A DNA stretch of 20,525 bases from an uncultured Bilophila sp. (GTDB lineage Bacteria > Desulfobacterota > Desulfovibrionia > Desulfovibrionales > Desulfovibrionaceae), in contig CAJUHZ010000045.1 of NCBI GenBank assembly GCA_910585945.1, positions 1-20,525 of the forward strand, read 5' to 3'. Made by a program: the position numbers and the translations under genes. This document shows, in pieces, positions 1 through 11,084 of the stretch (its first letter is position 1; every line of letters starts with the position of its first letter). Under the pieces are notes generated by a model. That model did not search any database and was not told where the DNA came from. It was given only the letters and a program-made list of their open reading frames with translations.

Positions 1-58
<58 letters not shown>

Positions 59-71
59 CGCCTTTTCTGAT

Positions 72-97
72 ATCCCGCGCCGGCGGGATTTTTGTTT
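72..97 (+). terminator. Rho-independent terminator after tRNA-Gly
   Basis: A perfect 7-bp stem, ATCCCGC (72-78) with GCGGGAT (83-89), closes a four-base loop and runs into a T-rich stretch (five T, a G, then three T). It lies 17 bases after the tRNA CCA and fits the end of the tRNA transcript. The next gene begins about 50 bases later. Confidence 0.8.
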
Positions 98-148
98 ATT
101 GTCTCCAGCCTCTTCTGGTGAAGAACCTCTTTCTCGTGGAGCATTGTG

Positions 149-1207
<1,059 letters not shown>

Positions 1208-1301
1208 GCTCTTTTGTCATGTATGACTTTATCCATTGAGGTTACTGTCGGGAGCTTATTCGTAAAATACTTTTTATTAACTGGAGTTGATGAGAGACTA
1301 T

Positions 1302-2285
1302 ATGTTTACCAATACAACAATCCTTATTACCGGCGGCACAGGGTCTTTCGGCAAAAAATGCGTGGAGATGATCCTTCAGTCCTGCAAGCCCAAACGGCTC
1401 ATCATTTTTTCCCGCGACGAACTCAAGCAATTTGAGATGGCGCAACGGTTTTCGCCGGAAAAACATCCCTGTCTGCGTTACTTTATCGGCGATGTGCGCG
1501 ACAGGGAACGTCTCTACCGCGCCTTTCGCGGGGTGGACTATGTGATCCACGCCGCCGCGCTCAAGCAGGTGCCCGCGGCCGAGTACAATCCCACCGAATG
1601 CATCCGCACCAACATTTCCGGAGCGGAAAACATCGTCAACGCCGCGGCTGACTGCGGCGTAAAAAAGGTCGTCGCCCTCTCGACGGACAAGGCCGTGGCC
1701 CCGGTCAATCTGTACGGCGCGACAAAACTTTGCTCGGACAAGCTCTTTGTCGCCGCCAACGCGTTCACGGCCTGCGAAACGGTGTACTCCGTGGTACGCT
1801 ATGGCAACGTCATGGGCAGCCGCGGAAGCGTTATTCCCTTCTTCATCAGGCAGCGTGAGGAAGGGGGGCCGCTAACCATCACGGACATGCGCATGACCCG
1901 TTTCTGGATCACCCTGGATCAGGCCGTGCGCATGGTGCTCCGCTCCTTCGAGATCGCGGGAGGGGGCGAAGTGCTGGTGCCCAAGATTCCCAGCATGAAG
2001 ATCACGGATCTGGCCGAGGCCATCGCCCCTGGAACGCCCACGGTGGAAGTGGGCATCCGCCCCGGCGAAAAGCTGCACGAGACCATGATCACCGCCGAGG
2101 ATTCGCGCCACACCATTGACATTGGCGACTATTACGTCATCAAGCCGGAGACCTATCCTTATAAAGGGCCTCAGGGGCAGCCCGTGGCGGAAGGCTTCAG
2201 CTACAATTCCGGGGACAATGATCAGTGGCTCACCGTGCCGGCGCTGCGCGCGACGCTGCGTGAGCAGGGTTTCGACGTCAGGTAG
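1302..2285 (+). CDS. pseB: UDP-GlcNAc 4,6-dehydratase (inverting), PseB
   Basis: First enzyme of the pseudaminic acid pathway: it converts UDP-GlcNAc to the 4-keto-6-deoxy-L-arabino sugar, using NADP. The 327-residue protein has the Rossmann nucleotide-binding motif TGGTGSFG at 10-17. The active-site stretch STDKA...YGATK places Asp129, Lys130, Tyr138 and Lys142 in the pattern known for FlaA1/PseB. It is an extended SDR of the usual family length. I chose ATG1302 because the homologous start (MF-N-ILITGG) falls there; ATG1290 is possible but its GGAG lies only three bases away. The preceding 94-base gap holds a -10-like TAAAAT at 1263-1268 with no convincing -35. pseC follows after 9 bases. 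Confidence 0.94.
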   Translation: MFTNTTILITGGTGSFGKKCVEMILQSCKPKRLIIFSRDELKQFEMAQRFSPEKHPCLRYFIGDVRDRERLYRAFRGVDYVIHAAALKQVPAAEYNPTECIRTNISGAENIVNAAADCGVKKVVALSTDKAVAPVNLYGATKLCSDKLFVAANAFTACETVYSVVRYGNVMGSRGSVIPFFIRQREEGGPLTITDMRMTRFWITLDQAVRMVLRSFEIAGGGEVLVPKIPSMKITDLAEAIAPGTPTVEVGIRPGEKLHETMITAEDSRHTIDIGDYYVIKPETYPYKGPQGQPVAEGFSYNSGDNDQWLTVPALRATLREQGFDVR

Positions 2286-2294
2286 GCGGGGACC

Positions 2295-3434
2295 ATGCAC
2301 AAGCAAGATGCATTCCTGCCCTACGGGCGGCAGAGCATTGACGAGGAAGACATTCGGGCCGTCGTGGACGTGTTGCGATCCGACTGGCTGACCACAGGCC
2401 CGGCCGTGGATCGTTTTGAGGCGGATGTCTGCGCGTATGTCGGCGCGGCGCACGGCGTCGCCATGAGCAGCGGCACGGCCGCCCTGCACGCCGCCATGTT
2501 TGCTTTGGGCATCGGCAAGGGCGATGAGGTCATCGTCACGCCCATGACCTTTGCCGCTTCGGCCAACTGCATTCTGTACCAGGGCGGCATGCCTGTCTTC
2601 GCGGATGTGGAAGCGGACACGCTGCTGCTGGACCCGGCAGCCGTGGAAGTGGCCGTGACCCCGCACACGCGGGCGATCATCGCTGTGGACTATGCCGGCC
2701 AGCCCTGCGACTGGGACGCCCTGCGCGCCATTGCCGACAAGCATCACCTGGCCCTGGTGGCGGACAGTTGCCACGCCCTCGGCGCATCCTATAAGGGACG
2801 CAAGGCAGGCACGCTGGCCGATATCAGCGTCTTCAGCTTTCATCCCGTCAAACACATCACCACCGGCGAGGGCGGCATGGCCGTCACGCAGGATGCGGCC
2901 CTGGCGCAACGCATGCGCGCCTTTCGCGGGCATGGGATCACGACGACAGCCAGCCAGCGCGAGAAGTCCGGAGCCTGGTTCTACGAGATGACCGATCTGG
3001 GCTACAATTACCGCATCACGGATTTCCAGTGCGCGCTCGGCAGTTCCCAGATCAAAAAGCTGGACGGCTGGATCGACAAGCGCAACCGGCTGGCGCACGC
3101 CTACGATGCGGCCCTTGCCGGGCAGGACGCCATCCGCCCCCTCACGCGCCGCGAGGAGGTCCGCCATGCCTATCATCTCTATGTGGCGCGCACTCCGGAC
3201 AGGGACGCCCTGTTCCAACGTCTGCGCGCGAACGGCATCGGCGTCAATGTCCACTATGTGCCCGTACACCTGCATCCGTTCTATCAGGGTCTTGGCTACA
3301 AAAAAGGGTTGTGCCCCGTGGCTGAGGCCGCCTACGGGCAGATCCTGACCCTGCCCCTCTGGCCGGGGATGGAAAAAAACGATGTGGAGCGCGTGATCAC
3401 TGTACTTCAGGCGGAAGAGCGGGGGAAAGAATGA
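2295..3434 (+). CDS. pseC: UDP-4-amino-4,6-dideoxy-N-acetyl-beta-L-altrosamine transaminase, PseC
   Basis: PLP-dependent aminotransferase of the DegT/DnrJ/EryC1 family, acting on the PseB product to place an amine at C4. The 379-residue length is typical. Visible motifs are SSGTAALHAA (59-68, phosphate contact), VADSCHALGA (155-164, Asp that contacts the PLP ring) and SFHPVKHITTGEGG, in which Lys186 is the Schiff-base lysine. It starts 9 bases after pseB and overlaps gmd by four bases (ATGA), so it is probably translated as part of one operon. The free C4 amine it makes is normally acetylated by PseH, which is not seen in this window. Confidence 0.94.
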   Translation: MHKQDAFLPYGRQSIDEEDIRAVVDVLRSDWLTTGPAVDRFEADVCAYVGAAHGVAMSSGTAALHAAMFALGIGKGDEVIVTPMTFAASANCILYQGGMPVFADVEADTLLLDPAAVEVAVTPHTRAIIAVDYAGQPCDWDALRAIADKHHLALVADSCHALGASYKGRKAGTLADISVFSFHPVKHITTGEGGMAVTQDAALAQRMRAFRGHGITTTASQREKSGAWFYEMTDLGYNYRITDFQCALGSSQIKKLDGWIDKRNRLAHAYDAALAGQDAIRPLTRREEVRHAYHLYVARTPDRDALFQRLRANGIGVNVHYVPVHLHPFYQGLGYKKGLCPVAEAAYGQILTLPLWPGMEKNDVERVITVLQAEERGKE

Positions 3435-4576
3435 AAAAAGCGCTTATCACCGGCATCACCGGACAGGACGGCGCCTATCTGGCTGAATTCCTGCTCAACA
3501 AGGGATATGAAGTGCACGGCATAAAGCGCCGTTCGTCGCTTTTCAACACCGACCGCATTGATCATCTCTACCAGGGACCGCATCAGCAGGGCCGCAAATT
3601 CGTGCTGCATTATGGGGATCTCTCCGATGCCGGCAGCCTGATCCGGATCATGCAGGAAGTGCAGCCCGATGAGGTCTACAACCTGGCGGCGCAGAGCCAT
3701 GTGCAGGTTTCTTTTGAATCGCCCGAGTATACGGCCAATGTGGACGCATTGGGAACCCTGCGCCTGCTCGAAGCTATCCGGATGCTTGGACTTGGGGCAA
3801 AAACCCGCTTCTACCAGGCTTCCACTTCCGAACTGTTCGGCAAAGTGCAGGAGACGCCCCAAACGGAAAAGACGCCTTTTTATCCCCGTTCGCCCTATGC
3901 CTGTGCCAAGCTGTACTCCTACTGGATCACGGTAAACTATCGCGAAGCCTACGGCATGTATGCCTGCAACGGCATTCTTTTCAATCATGAATCGCCCGTG
4001 CGCGGCGAGACCTTCGTGACGCGCAAGATCACCCGTGCGCTGGCCCGCATTCTGCAAGGATTGTCTCCCTGCCTGTATCTCGGCAACATGAACGCCAAAC
4101 GGGACTGGGGGCATGCCCGCGATTATGTGGAAATGCAGTGGCTCATGCTCCAGCAGGAACAGCCGGACGACTTTGTCATCGCCACGGGCCGCCAGTTCTC
4201 GGTTCGGGATTTCGTCAACATCACGGCGGCCGAGTTGGGGTTGACGCTGCAATGGCAGGGTGACGGGCTGAACGAAACCGCCACGGTGATCGGGATTGAC
4301 GCGGACAAGGCCGCCCTTGCCGCCCAGGGCAAGAATATGCGCATTCGGGTGAAGGAAGGAGACGTTATCGTGCGTGTGGACCCACGCTACTTCCGCCCCA
4401 CCGAAGTGGAAACATTGCTTGGCGATCCCGCCAAGGCGCAGGCCAGACTGGGCTGGAAGCCCCGAGTCACCTTTGAAGAAATGGTGAAAGAGATGACTCG
4501 CCATGATCTGGAACTCGCCCTGCGTGACGCCGCAGTGGAAGATGCCGGCTTCACCAGCTTCAAGCATGAGGAATAA
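3431..4576 (+). CDS. gmd: GDP-mannose 4,6-dehydratase
   Basis: Converts GDP-D-mannose to GDP-4-keto-6-deoxy-D-mannose, the first step to GDP-L-fucose. The protein has 381 residues. GITGQDGAYL (8-17) is the NADP-binding glycine motif and the RRSS segment (33-36) binds the NADP phosphate. The catalytic set is Thr132, Glu134, Tyr156 and Lys160 (STSELFG and YACAK). NHESPVRGETFVTRKI is the family's substrate-binding block. The start overlaps the pseC stop. fcl follows, so the two fucose genes form a pair inserted among the pseudaminic acid genes. Confidence 0.95.
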   Translation: MKKALITGITGQDGAYLAEFLLNKGYEVHGIKRRSSLFNTDRIDHLYQGPHQQGRKFVLHYGDLSDAGSLIRIMQEVQPDEVYNLAAQSHVQVSFESPEYTANVDALGTLRLLEAIRMLGLGAKTRFYQASTSELFGKVQETPQTEKTPFYPRSPYACAKLYSYWITVNYREAYGMYACNGILFNHESPVRGETFVTRKITRALARILQGLSPCLYLGNMNAKRDWGHARDYVEMQWLMLQQEQPDDFVIATGRQFSVRDFVNITAAELGLTLQWQGDGLNETATVIGIDADKAALAAQGKNMRIRVKEGDVIVRVDPRYFRPTEVETLLGDPAKAQARLGWKPRVTFEEMVKEMTRHDLELALRDAAVEDAGFTSFKHEE

Positions 4577-4653
4577 CGAAACAGTTTGCCGAATTGGCAG
4601 AATCGGGGCGCTGTTACGGCAGCAGCGTCGCCTCCCTGCCTGCTGAGGACAGC

Positions 4654-5598
4654 ATGTTGCAGAAGAACGGAAAATTTTTTGTGGCCGGGCACCGCGGCCT
4701 GGCAGGCAGCGCCATTTGCCGTGCCCTGAGGCGTGCGGGATATGAAAACCTGTGCGTCCGCAGCCATGCGGAGCTGGATCTGATCGACCAGCAGGCCGTG
4801 CGCCATTTTTTCGCCACGGAAAAGCCGGACTATGTCGTGCTGGCGGCCGCCAGAGTGGGCGGCATCCATGCCAATGCAACATACCCGGCCCAGTTCATCT
4901 ACGAAAACCTTCAGATCCAGAACAACGTCATTCACAGCGCCTGGCAAAACGGCGTGCAAAAATTCCTTTTTCTGGGGTCCTCCTGCATCTATCCCAAACT
5001 TTGCCCACAGCCCATCAAGGAAGAATACCTGCTCGACGGAGCGCTGGAACCCACCAACGACGCCTATGCCCTGGCCAAGATTGCCGGCATCCGGATGTGC
5101 CAGGCCTACCGGCAGCAATACGGTTTCGACGCTATCAGCGCCATGCCTACCAACCTTTACGGCACAGGGGACAACTATCACCCGGAAAACAGCCATGTGA
5201 TCCCCGCCCTGATCCGCCGTTTTCATGAAGCGAAGGAGAGCGGCCAGCCACAGGTGAGCATCTGGGGCACCGGCACGCCGCAACGGGAATTCCTGCACGC
5301 GGACGATATGGCTGAAGCCTGCGTTTTTCTGCTCGAAAACTATTCGGACTTTCTTCACGTCAACGTGGGCAGCCAGCAGGCAATGACCATCCGGGAGCTT
5401 GCCGGGCTGGTGGCGCGCGTGGTGGGGTATGCGGGAGAAATCCTTGCCGATCCCTCCAGGCCCGACGGCACGCCGTGCAAGATCATGGATTCCGGCCGCC
5501 TTTTCAACATGGGTTGGCAGCCGCGCATTGGTCTGGAAGAGGGTCTGCGCGCCGCCTACGCCGATTTTCAAATCCGACAGACGACAACAAAAGCGTAA
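4654..5598 (+). CDS. fcl: GDP-L-fucose synthase (GDP-4-keto-6-deoxymannose 3,5-epimerase/4-reductase)
   Basis: Completes GDP-L-fucose synthesis by 3,5-epimerisation and NADPH reduction. The 314-residue protein carries AGHRGLAGSA (11-20) for NADP binding, GSSCIYP (108-114) with the catalytic Ser and the epimerase Cys111, and Tyr138/Lys142 (YALAK). The segment ENSHVIPAL holds the expected second epimerase residue, a His. ATG4654 is chosen because GAGGA lies 5 bases before it and the protein then begins directly at the family start. A TTG at 4594 would add 20 unrelated residues. It is followed by a 138-base gap, which may end this transcript or restart one. Confidence 0.94.
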   Translation: MLQKNGKFFVAGHRGLAGSAICRALRRAGYENLCVRSHAELDLIDQQAVRHFFATEKPDYVVLAAARVGGIHANATYPAQFIYENLQIQNNVIHSAWQNGVQKFLFLGSSCIYPKLCPQPIKEEYLLDGALEPTNDAYALAKIAGIRMCQAYRQQYGFDAISAMPTNLYGTGDNYHPENSHVIPALIRRFHEAKESGQPQVSIWGTGTPQREFLHADDMAEACVFLLENYSDFLHVNVGSQQAMTIRELAGLVARVVGYAGEILADPSRPDGTPCKIMDSGRLFNMGWQPRIGLEEGLRAAYADFQIRQTTTKA

Positions 5599-5642
5599 CA
5601 TCTCGCTGACCTCCCCCCGCCCCGTCAATGCTCCGCGAAGCA

Positions 5643-5664
5643 GGCGCTGAAGCTTGACAGCGCC
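5643..5664 (+). repeat. GC-rich inverted repeat (hairpin), no T tail
   Basis: GGCGCTG (5643-5649) pairs with CAGCGCC (5658-5664) around an eight-base loop. No run of T follows, so it is not a standard terminator. It overlaps the -35-like TTGACA at 5654-5659, so it could act on expression of the next gene as DNA or RNA. Function is inferred only from position. Confidence 0.4.
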
Positions 5665-5683
5665 GGCAGGGCTTGGATAGCGT
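5654..5683 (+). promoter_or_regulatory. Possible sigma70-type promoter before the coiled-coil gene
   Basis: A perfect TTGACA at 5654-5659 is followed, after 18 bases, by TAGCGT at 5678-5683, which keeps the T, A and final T of the -10 consensus. It lies about 50 bases before ATG5737. The -10 is weak, and the -35 falls within a hairpin, so this is a tentative call. Confidence 0.3.
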
Positions 5684-5736
5684 CCTTAATTAAAGTGGGC
5701 ATCCGAGGCAAGCCGATAAACGAGAAGGAAAGGCGT

Positions 5737-6123
5737 ATGCTGCTTTTTGACACTGGCAAAAAACTGGAACAGGCGTTTACCAGGGAACAGTTCGATGCCC
5801 TGGTGGACGTGCTGGAAAAGCGCGACGGCTCTCTTGCCACCTCGCAGGAATTGACTGCGGTCAAAACCGAACTCAAGGCCGATATCGCCGAACTCAGGCA
5901 AGAAACCGCTGAAAAGCTGACTGCGATCAAAACCGAACTTAAAGCGGATATCGCTGAAATTGATGCGCGGCTCCGCGAAACCGAATTGCGCCTGCAAAAG
6001 GAAATTGTACAAATCCGCTCGGAAATGCAGAAAGTCAAATACGATATGCTCAAGTGGCAGCTTGGCGTCGGCCTGGCCATTATTGCCGTCGTAGCCAAGG
6101 GTTTCGGTTGGATCGGCTTCTGA
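5737..6123 (+). CDS. Small coiled-coil protein with C-terminal membrane segment (DUF1640-like)
   Basis: 128 residues of unknown function. Residues 1-35 resemble the opening of DUF1640/CCDC90-type proteins (FDTGKKLEQAFTREQFDALVD). A long charged coiled coil follows, containing a 22-residue unit repeated twice (LTAVKTELKADIAE and LTAIKTELKADIAE, starting at bases 5851 and 5917). A C-terminal hydrophobic segment (about 109-127) ends at GFGWIGF and probably anchors it in the membrane. ATG5737 has AAGGA upstream at 5726-5730; GTG5695 is less likely. It has no evident role in sugar synthesis. Coiled-coil anchors of this type occur scattered in bacterial genomes, so it may be a bystander or a scaffold. 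Confidence 0.75.
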   Translation: MLLFDTGKKLEQAFTREQFDALVDVLEKRDGSLATSQELTAVKTELKADIAELRQETAEKLTAIKTELKADIAEIDARLRETELRLQKEIVQIRSEMQKVKYDMLKWQLGVGLAIIAVVAKGFGWIGF

Positions 6124-6197
6124 TGTGCCGCTATAAACTCGGATTCGGTTGCCCGACAATCTTTCACAGCCAACAGAGCGCAAAAAAGGAGCCGCAC

Positions 6198-6864
<667 letters not shown>

Positions 6865-6865
<1 letters not shown>

Positions 6866-7569
6866 TGTCTGACGAGTGCATAGCCATCATCACAGCCCGC
6901 GGCGGCTCCACCCGTGTGCCGCGTAAAAATGTGCGGCCATTTTGCGGCCGCCCCATGGTAGCTTGGCCCACCCGGGCCGCCTGCGTGTCCGGCCTTTTCA
7001 GCCGCGTCATCATTTCCACCGACAATGAGGAAATCGCTGCGGCCGCCATGCAGGAAGGCGCGGAGCGCCCCTATGTACGTCCGCCGGAACTGGCGGACGC
7101 GCACAGCACCACGACACAGGTTCTGCGACATGATCTCGCGGAAATCAAAAGCCAGACAGGCCGTCTACCGGCATTTTGCTGCTGTCTTTATGGCACATCG
7201 GCCATGGTGACTCCCAAAATACTCACGCAAGCCCTGGATATGTTGCGGCGTCCCGACATTGAGCTGGTTATGGCGGTCATCCGCTACGGGCATCCCATCG
7301 AACGGGCGCTGCAATTCGACGCTACCGGCAAGCTGCGCTATCGTCAGCCGGAATTTGTGCCTGTGCGCACGCAGGATATCGCGCCTTCCTATCATGATGC
7401 GGGTTTATTGTATTTCTTCAATGTCCGCGCGTTCATGGAGGGGGACGGCACATTTTTGCCCCTGACCAAAACAGCTATTGAGGTATCTGCTCGCGAGATC
7501 GTGGATATCGACACCGAGGAGGACTGGGATATGGCGGAAACGCTGGCAAAGCAAAAAGGCCTGGCGTGA
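6865..7569 (+). CDS. pseF: Pseudaminic acid cytidylyltransferase, PseF
   Basis: Activates pseudaminic acid with CTP to CMP-pseudaminic acid, the donor for transferases. The 234-residue protein has the CMP-sugar synthetase signature ARGGSTRVPRKN at 11-22, the STDNEEI block near 51-57, the SYHDAGLLYFF segment and a late IDTEEDWDMAE motif, all as in PseF/NeuA-type enzymes. ATG6865 overlaps the stop of the upstream methylase frame (TGATG) and has GGAG just before it. ATG6838 would add nine residues and is less likely. It overlaps pseG by four bases. Confidence 0.92.
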
Positions 7570-8651
7570 GCGCCCACCTCCTCATCCGTGCCGACGCCAC
7601 GCCCCGCATGGGCACAGGGCATGTCATGCGTTGCCTTGCCCTGGCTCAGGCGGCACAGGATCTCGGCATGGATGTTCGCTTTCTCGCGCGCGTCGAGGTA
7701 CCTTGGGTACAGGAACGGCTACGGGCGGAGCGAATGCCGCTTGCGGAGTTGGACGACGCCGTGCCGCGGGAAGAATCTCCGGACGTGCTGTTGAACCACT
7801 TGGCGCGAACAAATTGCGCGCCGTCCGACACATGGGTAGTGCTGGACGGCTATCATTTTACGTTCGCGTGCCAACGGGCCGTGCAGGGGGCGGGCTACCG
7901 CCTGCTGGTCATTGACGACTACGCCCATTTGCCTGAATACTCCGCCGATCTCCTGCTGAACCAGAATCCGGGCGCGGAAGATCTTCCCTATATGGGGAAA
8001 ATCGGGCAAAAACTGCTGGGGCCAAAGTTTGCCCTTTTGCGCCGGGAATTTCGCGAAGCCCGGGCGCGAGAGGCTCACGTCGCCAGTCTTCTCTCACCCG
8101 GCAACATTTCAGAGCAAACGTGCAGGGAGCAGCCCTGCCGCAACATTCTGATGACGCTTGGCGGCGGGGATTTCATCGAATATCTTGAGGCTGTCGCACG
8201 AGAGATGAACATCCCGGCCATGAACGATTGCACTGTCCGGGTTGTTCAGGGCGCGATGAACGCGGAGCGCATCCGGCTGGCCTTCGCGAACTGCCCGGCA
8301 CGGTTGGATATCCTGCCCCGCGTGCACGACATGCCCGCCCTGCTGCTCGACACGGATCTCTGTATCACGGCAGGCGGAAGCACCTGCTGGGAACTGTGCT
8401 GCCTCGGCGTGCCCTTCCTGACTGTGGAAGTGGCGGAGAATCAGCATAAAGTCATTGACTGGCTGCTGCGCTGCCGGCTCACACACATGTTTTCTCGGGA
8501 GTCGCTCAAGTTTTACCTCGCTCATCCCCTCATCCGTACGCAAAAGGCGCAGGTAGGACAGAATCTGGTAAACGGAAACGGTGCGGAGCGCGTGATAAGT
8601 TCCTTACTGACCGCAAACTCTGAAGGGAGAAAATCATGCGGGTCTTGCTAA
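7566..8651 (+). CDS. pseG: UDP-2,4-diacetamido-2,4,6-trideoxy-L-altrose hydrolase, PseG (GTG start)
   Basis: Removes UDP from the altrose derivative, giving the free sugar that PseI condenses. The 361-residue protein has a GT-B-like fold pattern. MGTGHVMRCLALA (15-27) contains the catalytic His19. VIDDYAHLPEYSADLLLNQN is the family middle block. ITAGGSTCWELCCLGVPFL near the end is the UDP-binding segment. It is longer than some characterised PseG proteins. The GTG start lies inside the pseF stop (GTGA). The 3' end overlaps the next gene by 16 bases. If the sugar here carries an N-formyl at C4, this enzyme would need to accept that variant. Confidence 0.91.
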   Translation: MSAHLLIRADATPRMGTGHVMRCLALAQAAQDLGMDVRFLARVEVPWVQERLRAERMPLAELDDAVPREESPDVLLNHLARTNCAPSDTWVVLDGYHFTFACQRAVQGAGYRLLVIDDYAHLPEYSADLLLNQNPGAEDLPYMGKIGQKLLGPKFALLRREFREARAREAHVASLLSPGNISEQTCREQPCRNILMTLGGGDFIEYLEAVAREMNIPAMNDCTVRVVQGAMNAERIRLAFANCPARLDILPRVHDMPALLLDTDLCITAGGSTCWELCCLGVPFLTVEVAENQHKVIDWLLRCRLTHMFSRESLKFYLAHPLIRTQKAQVGQNLVNGNGAERVISSLLTANSEGRKSCGSC

Positions 8652-9465
8652 CGGGAACAAGCGGTTTTTTGGGAAAAGAAGTTGCGCAGCTTTTGGAGAA
8701 ACAGGGCGCTGAGCTATACCATCTGACGCGTCGATCTCTGGACTTAGTCAATGAAATCGTCTGGGATTTCACATCGCCATTACCGCCTTTGCCAAGGGTC
8801 GACGCATTTATCCATATGGCGGCTACAGTCGATTTTTCTGATGTCACCAGCAAGCCTCTTCTTGACAACGCGGTGCCGATACTTCACCTCGCGCACTGGC
8901 TAGCGCAAAATAATATTCGACTGTATTATACATCAACAGCTTCAATCCATGGGCAAGCCACGCATTGGGGGCTATCAGCACCTCTCTCCCCAAGTTCCCC
9001 ATATATTGTATCCAAACTGATCGGCGAAAGAATTTTTACCAGTGTCCGGCCACAAGCCACGATATTCAGACTGGGCGGCATATATGGGATTCATGGGCCG
9101 AGACATTTGGGACTCAACCGAGCCATAGATGATGCCATTTTTTCCGGCATACCTCCCGTCCTCTATGGAAGCGGGCGCGCCCTTCGAAATTATATCTGTG
9201 TAAAAGATGCTGCTTCCTGGATATCTGCAGAAGTCATCAACCCAACATGTCAACACAATCAAGCAAATATTCTGTATCTTGGTGGCAACGAAATTCTTTC
9301 TATTCGAAAATATTTACAAACAATTATCGATGTATTCCTTCCTAGAGAGGTAATACAAGAATATACTGGCTGTGAATCTCAAGATATTATTATTGATTCT
9401 AGTAAATCACCTATAATCGGGCAAACATTTAAAGAATACCTTAAAGGTATTAAGGATAATAAAGC

Positions 9466-9469
<4 letters not shown>
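8636..9469 (+). CDS. NAD-dependent epimerase/dehydratase (extended SDR)
   Basis: A 277-residue sugar-nucleotide SDR. The glycine motif TGTSGFLG lies at 6-13. MAATVDFSD follows the fourth strand, and the catalytic Tyr123/Lys127 sit in SPYIVSK, with a Ser/Thr-rich YTSTAS at 98-103. The exact reaction (epimerase, reductase or dehydratase) cannot be told. The start overlaps pseG and has GGGAG upstream. Base composition changes within the gene: the first half is mixed to GC-rich, while from about 9240 it is AT-rich like the genes that follow. This may mark a recombination joint. Its stop overlaps the next start (ATGA). Confidence 0.82.
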
Positions 9470-10377
<908 letters not shown>

Positions 10378-10394
10378 TACCACATTGTAAGTAA

Positions 10395-11084
10395 ATGAAA
10401 ATATGTTTATTCTCAGATATACATGGAAACAGATATGCTTTTACCGTGGCACTCCCACAAATTAAAAAAATATGTGCAGATATAAATATTTTTCTTGGTG
10501 ACATATGTGGCTACTATTTTGAGCCAATAACAATCTGGAGAGATCTACTTTCCTTACCAAATCTTATTGCCATCTTGGGAAATCATGATAATTTTTTTTT
10601 AGAATGCATAAAAAACAACTCTGTGCCGGAATCATATACCCAAAAATATGGGCCGGCACTAAAATTTTTGATACAGAATAATAGTGCAGAGCAAAAAGAA
10701 TTTCTACAGTGGATACGTCAACTAAAACCACACTACACAGATCCTGACGGTCTTTTCAGTTGCTATCACGGTGGACCTGCAAGCGCCTCCTCGGAATATT
10801 TATATCCTGATTCTCCATTACCTAAAACAAAAGAAAGATATATTTTTACAGGTCATACACATTATCCTATGCTAAGAACAAATGGAGAAACTATATTTTG
10901 TAATCCTGGATCGATAGGACAACCTCGGCAAGGAGGAAATCCTACATTTGCAACTTTAGAAATCGACGGTTCCCATTATGAATGGGAGTTGCATCAGTTT
11001 TCCTACGATAAAGCTTCACTACTGTCTTCATTGGCTGCTCATATTAATCTCCCTCCCTATTTGAGCAATATTCTACAGAGGTAA
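10395..11084 (+). CDS. Calcineurin-like metallophosphoesterase (YfcE/MJ0936-type)
   Basis: 229 residues with the complete dinuclear-metal phosphoesterase set: DIHGN (Asp8, His10), GD at 35-36, GNHD at 62-65, the HGG around His125 and GHTH at 153-156. The pattern CNPGSIGQPR is typical of the YfcE/MJ0936 branch. Such enzymes cleave phosphomonoesters or phosphodiesters; the substrate is unknown. It has no secretion signal. It lies 17 bases after a methyltransferase and overlaps the ATP-grasp gene (TAATG), suggesting a shared step. A T9 run at 10592-10600 directly follows the GNHD codons. Confidence 0.88.
   Translation: MKICLFSDIHGNRYAFTVALPQIKKICADINIFLGDICGYYFEPITIWRDLLSLPNLIAILGNHDNFFLECIKNNSVPESYTQKYGPALKFLIQNNSAEQKEFLQWIRQLKPHYTDPDGLFSCYHGGPASASSEYLYPDSPLPKTKERYIFTGHTHYPMLRTNGETIFCNPGSIGQPRQGGNPTFATLEIDGSHYEWELHQFSYDKASLLSSLAAHINLPPYLSNILQR

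Noticed and set aside
1863..1868. G6 run in pseB.
   Set aside because: Six G residues are too few for a convincing switch in a GC-rich gene, and the frame is open.
1872..3275. Long minus-strand open frame (467 codons) opposite pseB and pseC.
   Set aside because: It mirrors GC-rich genes with clear families on the + strand; its translation shows no recognisable family and is a codon-bias shadow.
3407..5628. Two long minus-strand open frames opposite gmd and fcl.
   Set aside because: They overlap confidently assigned enzymes completely and resemble no family; they are shadows.
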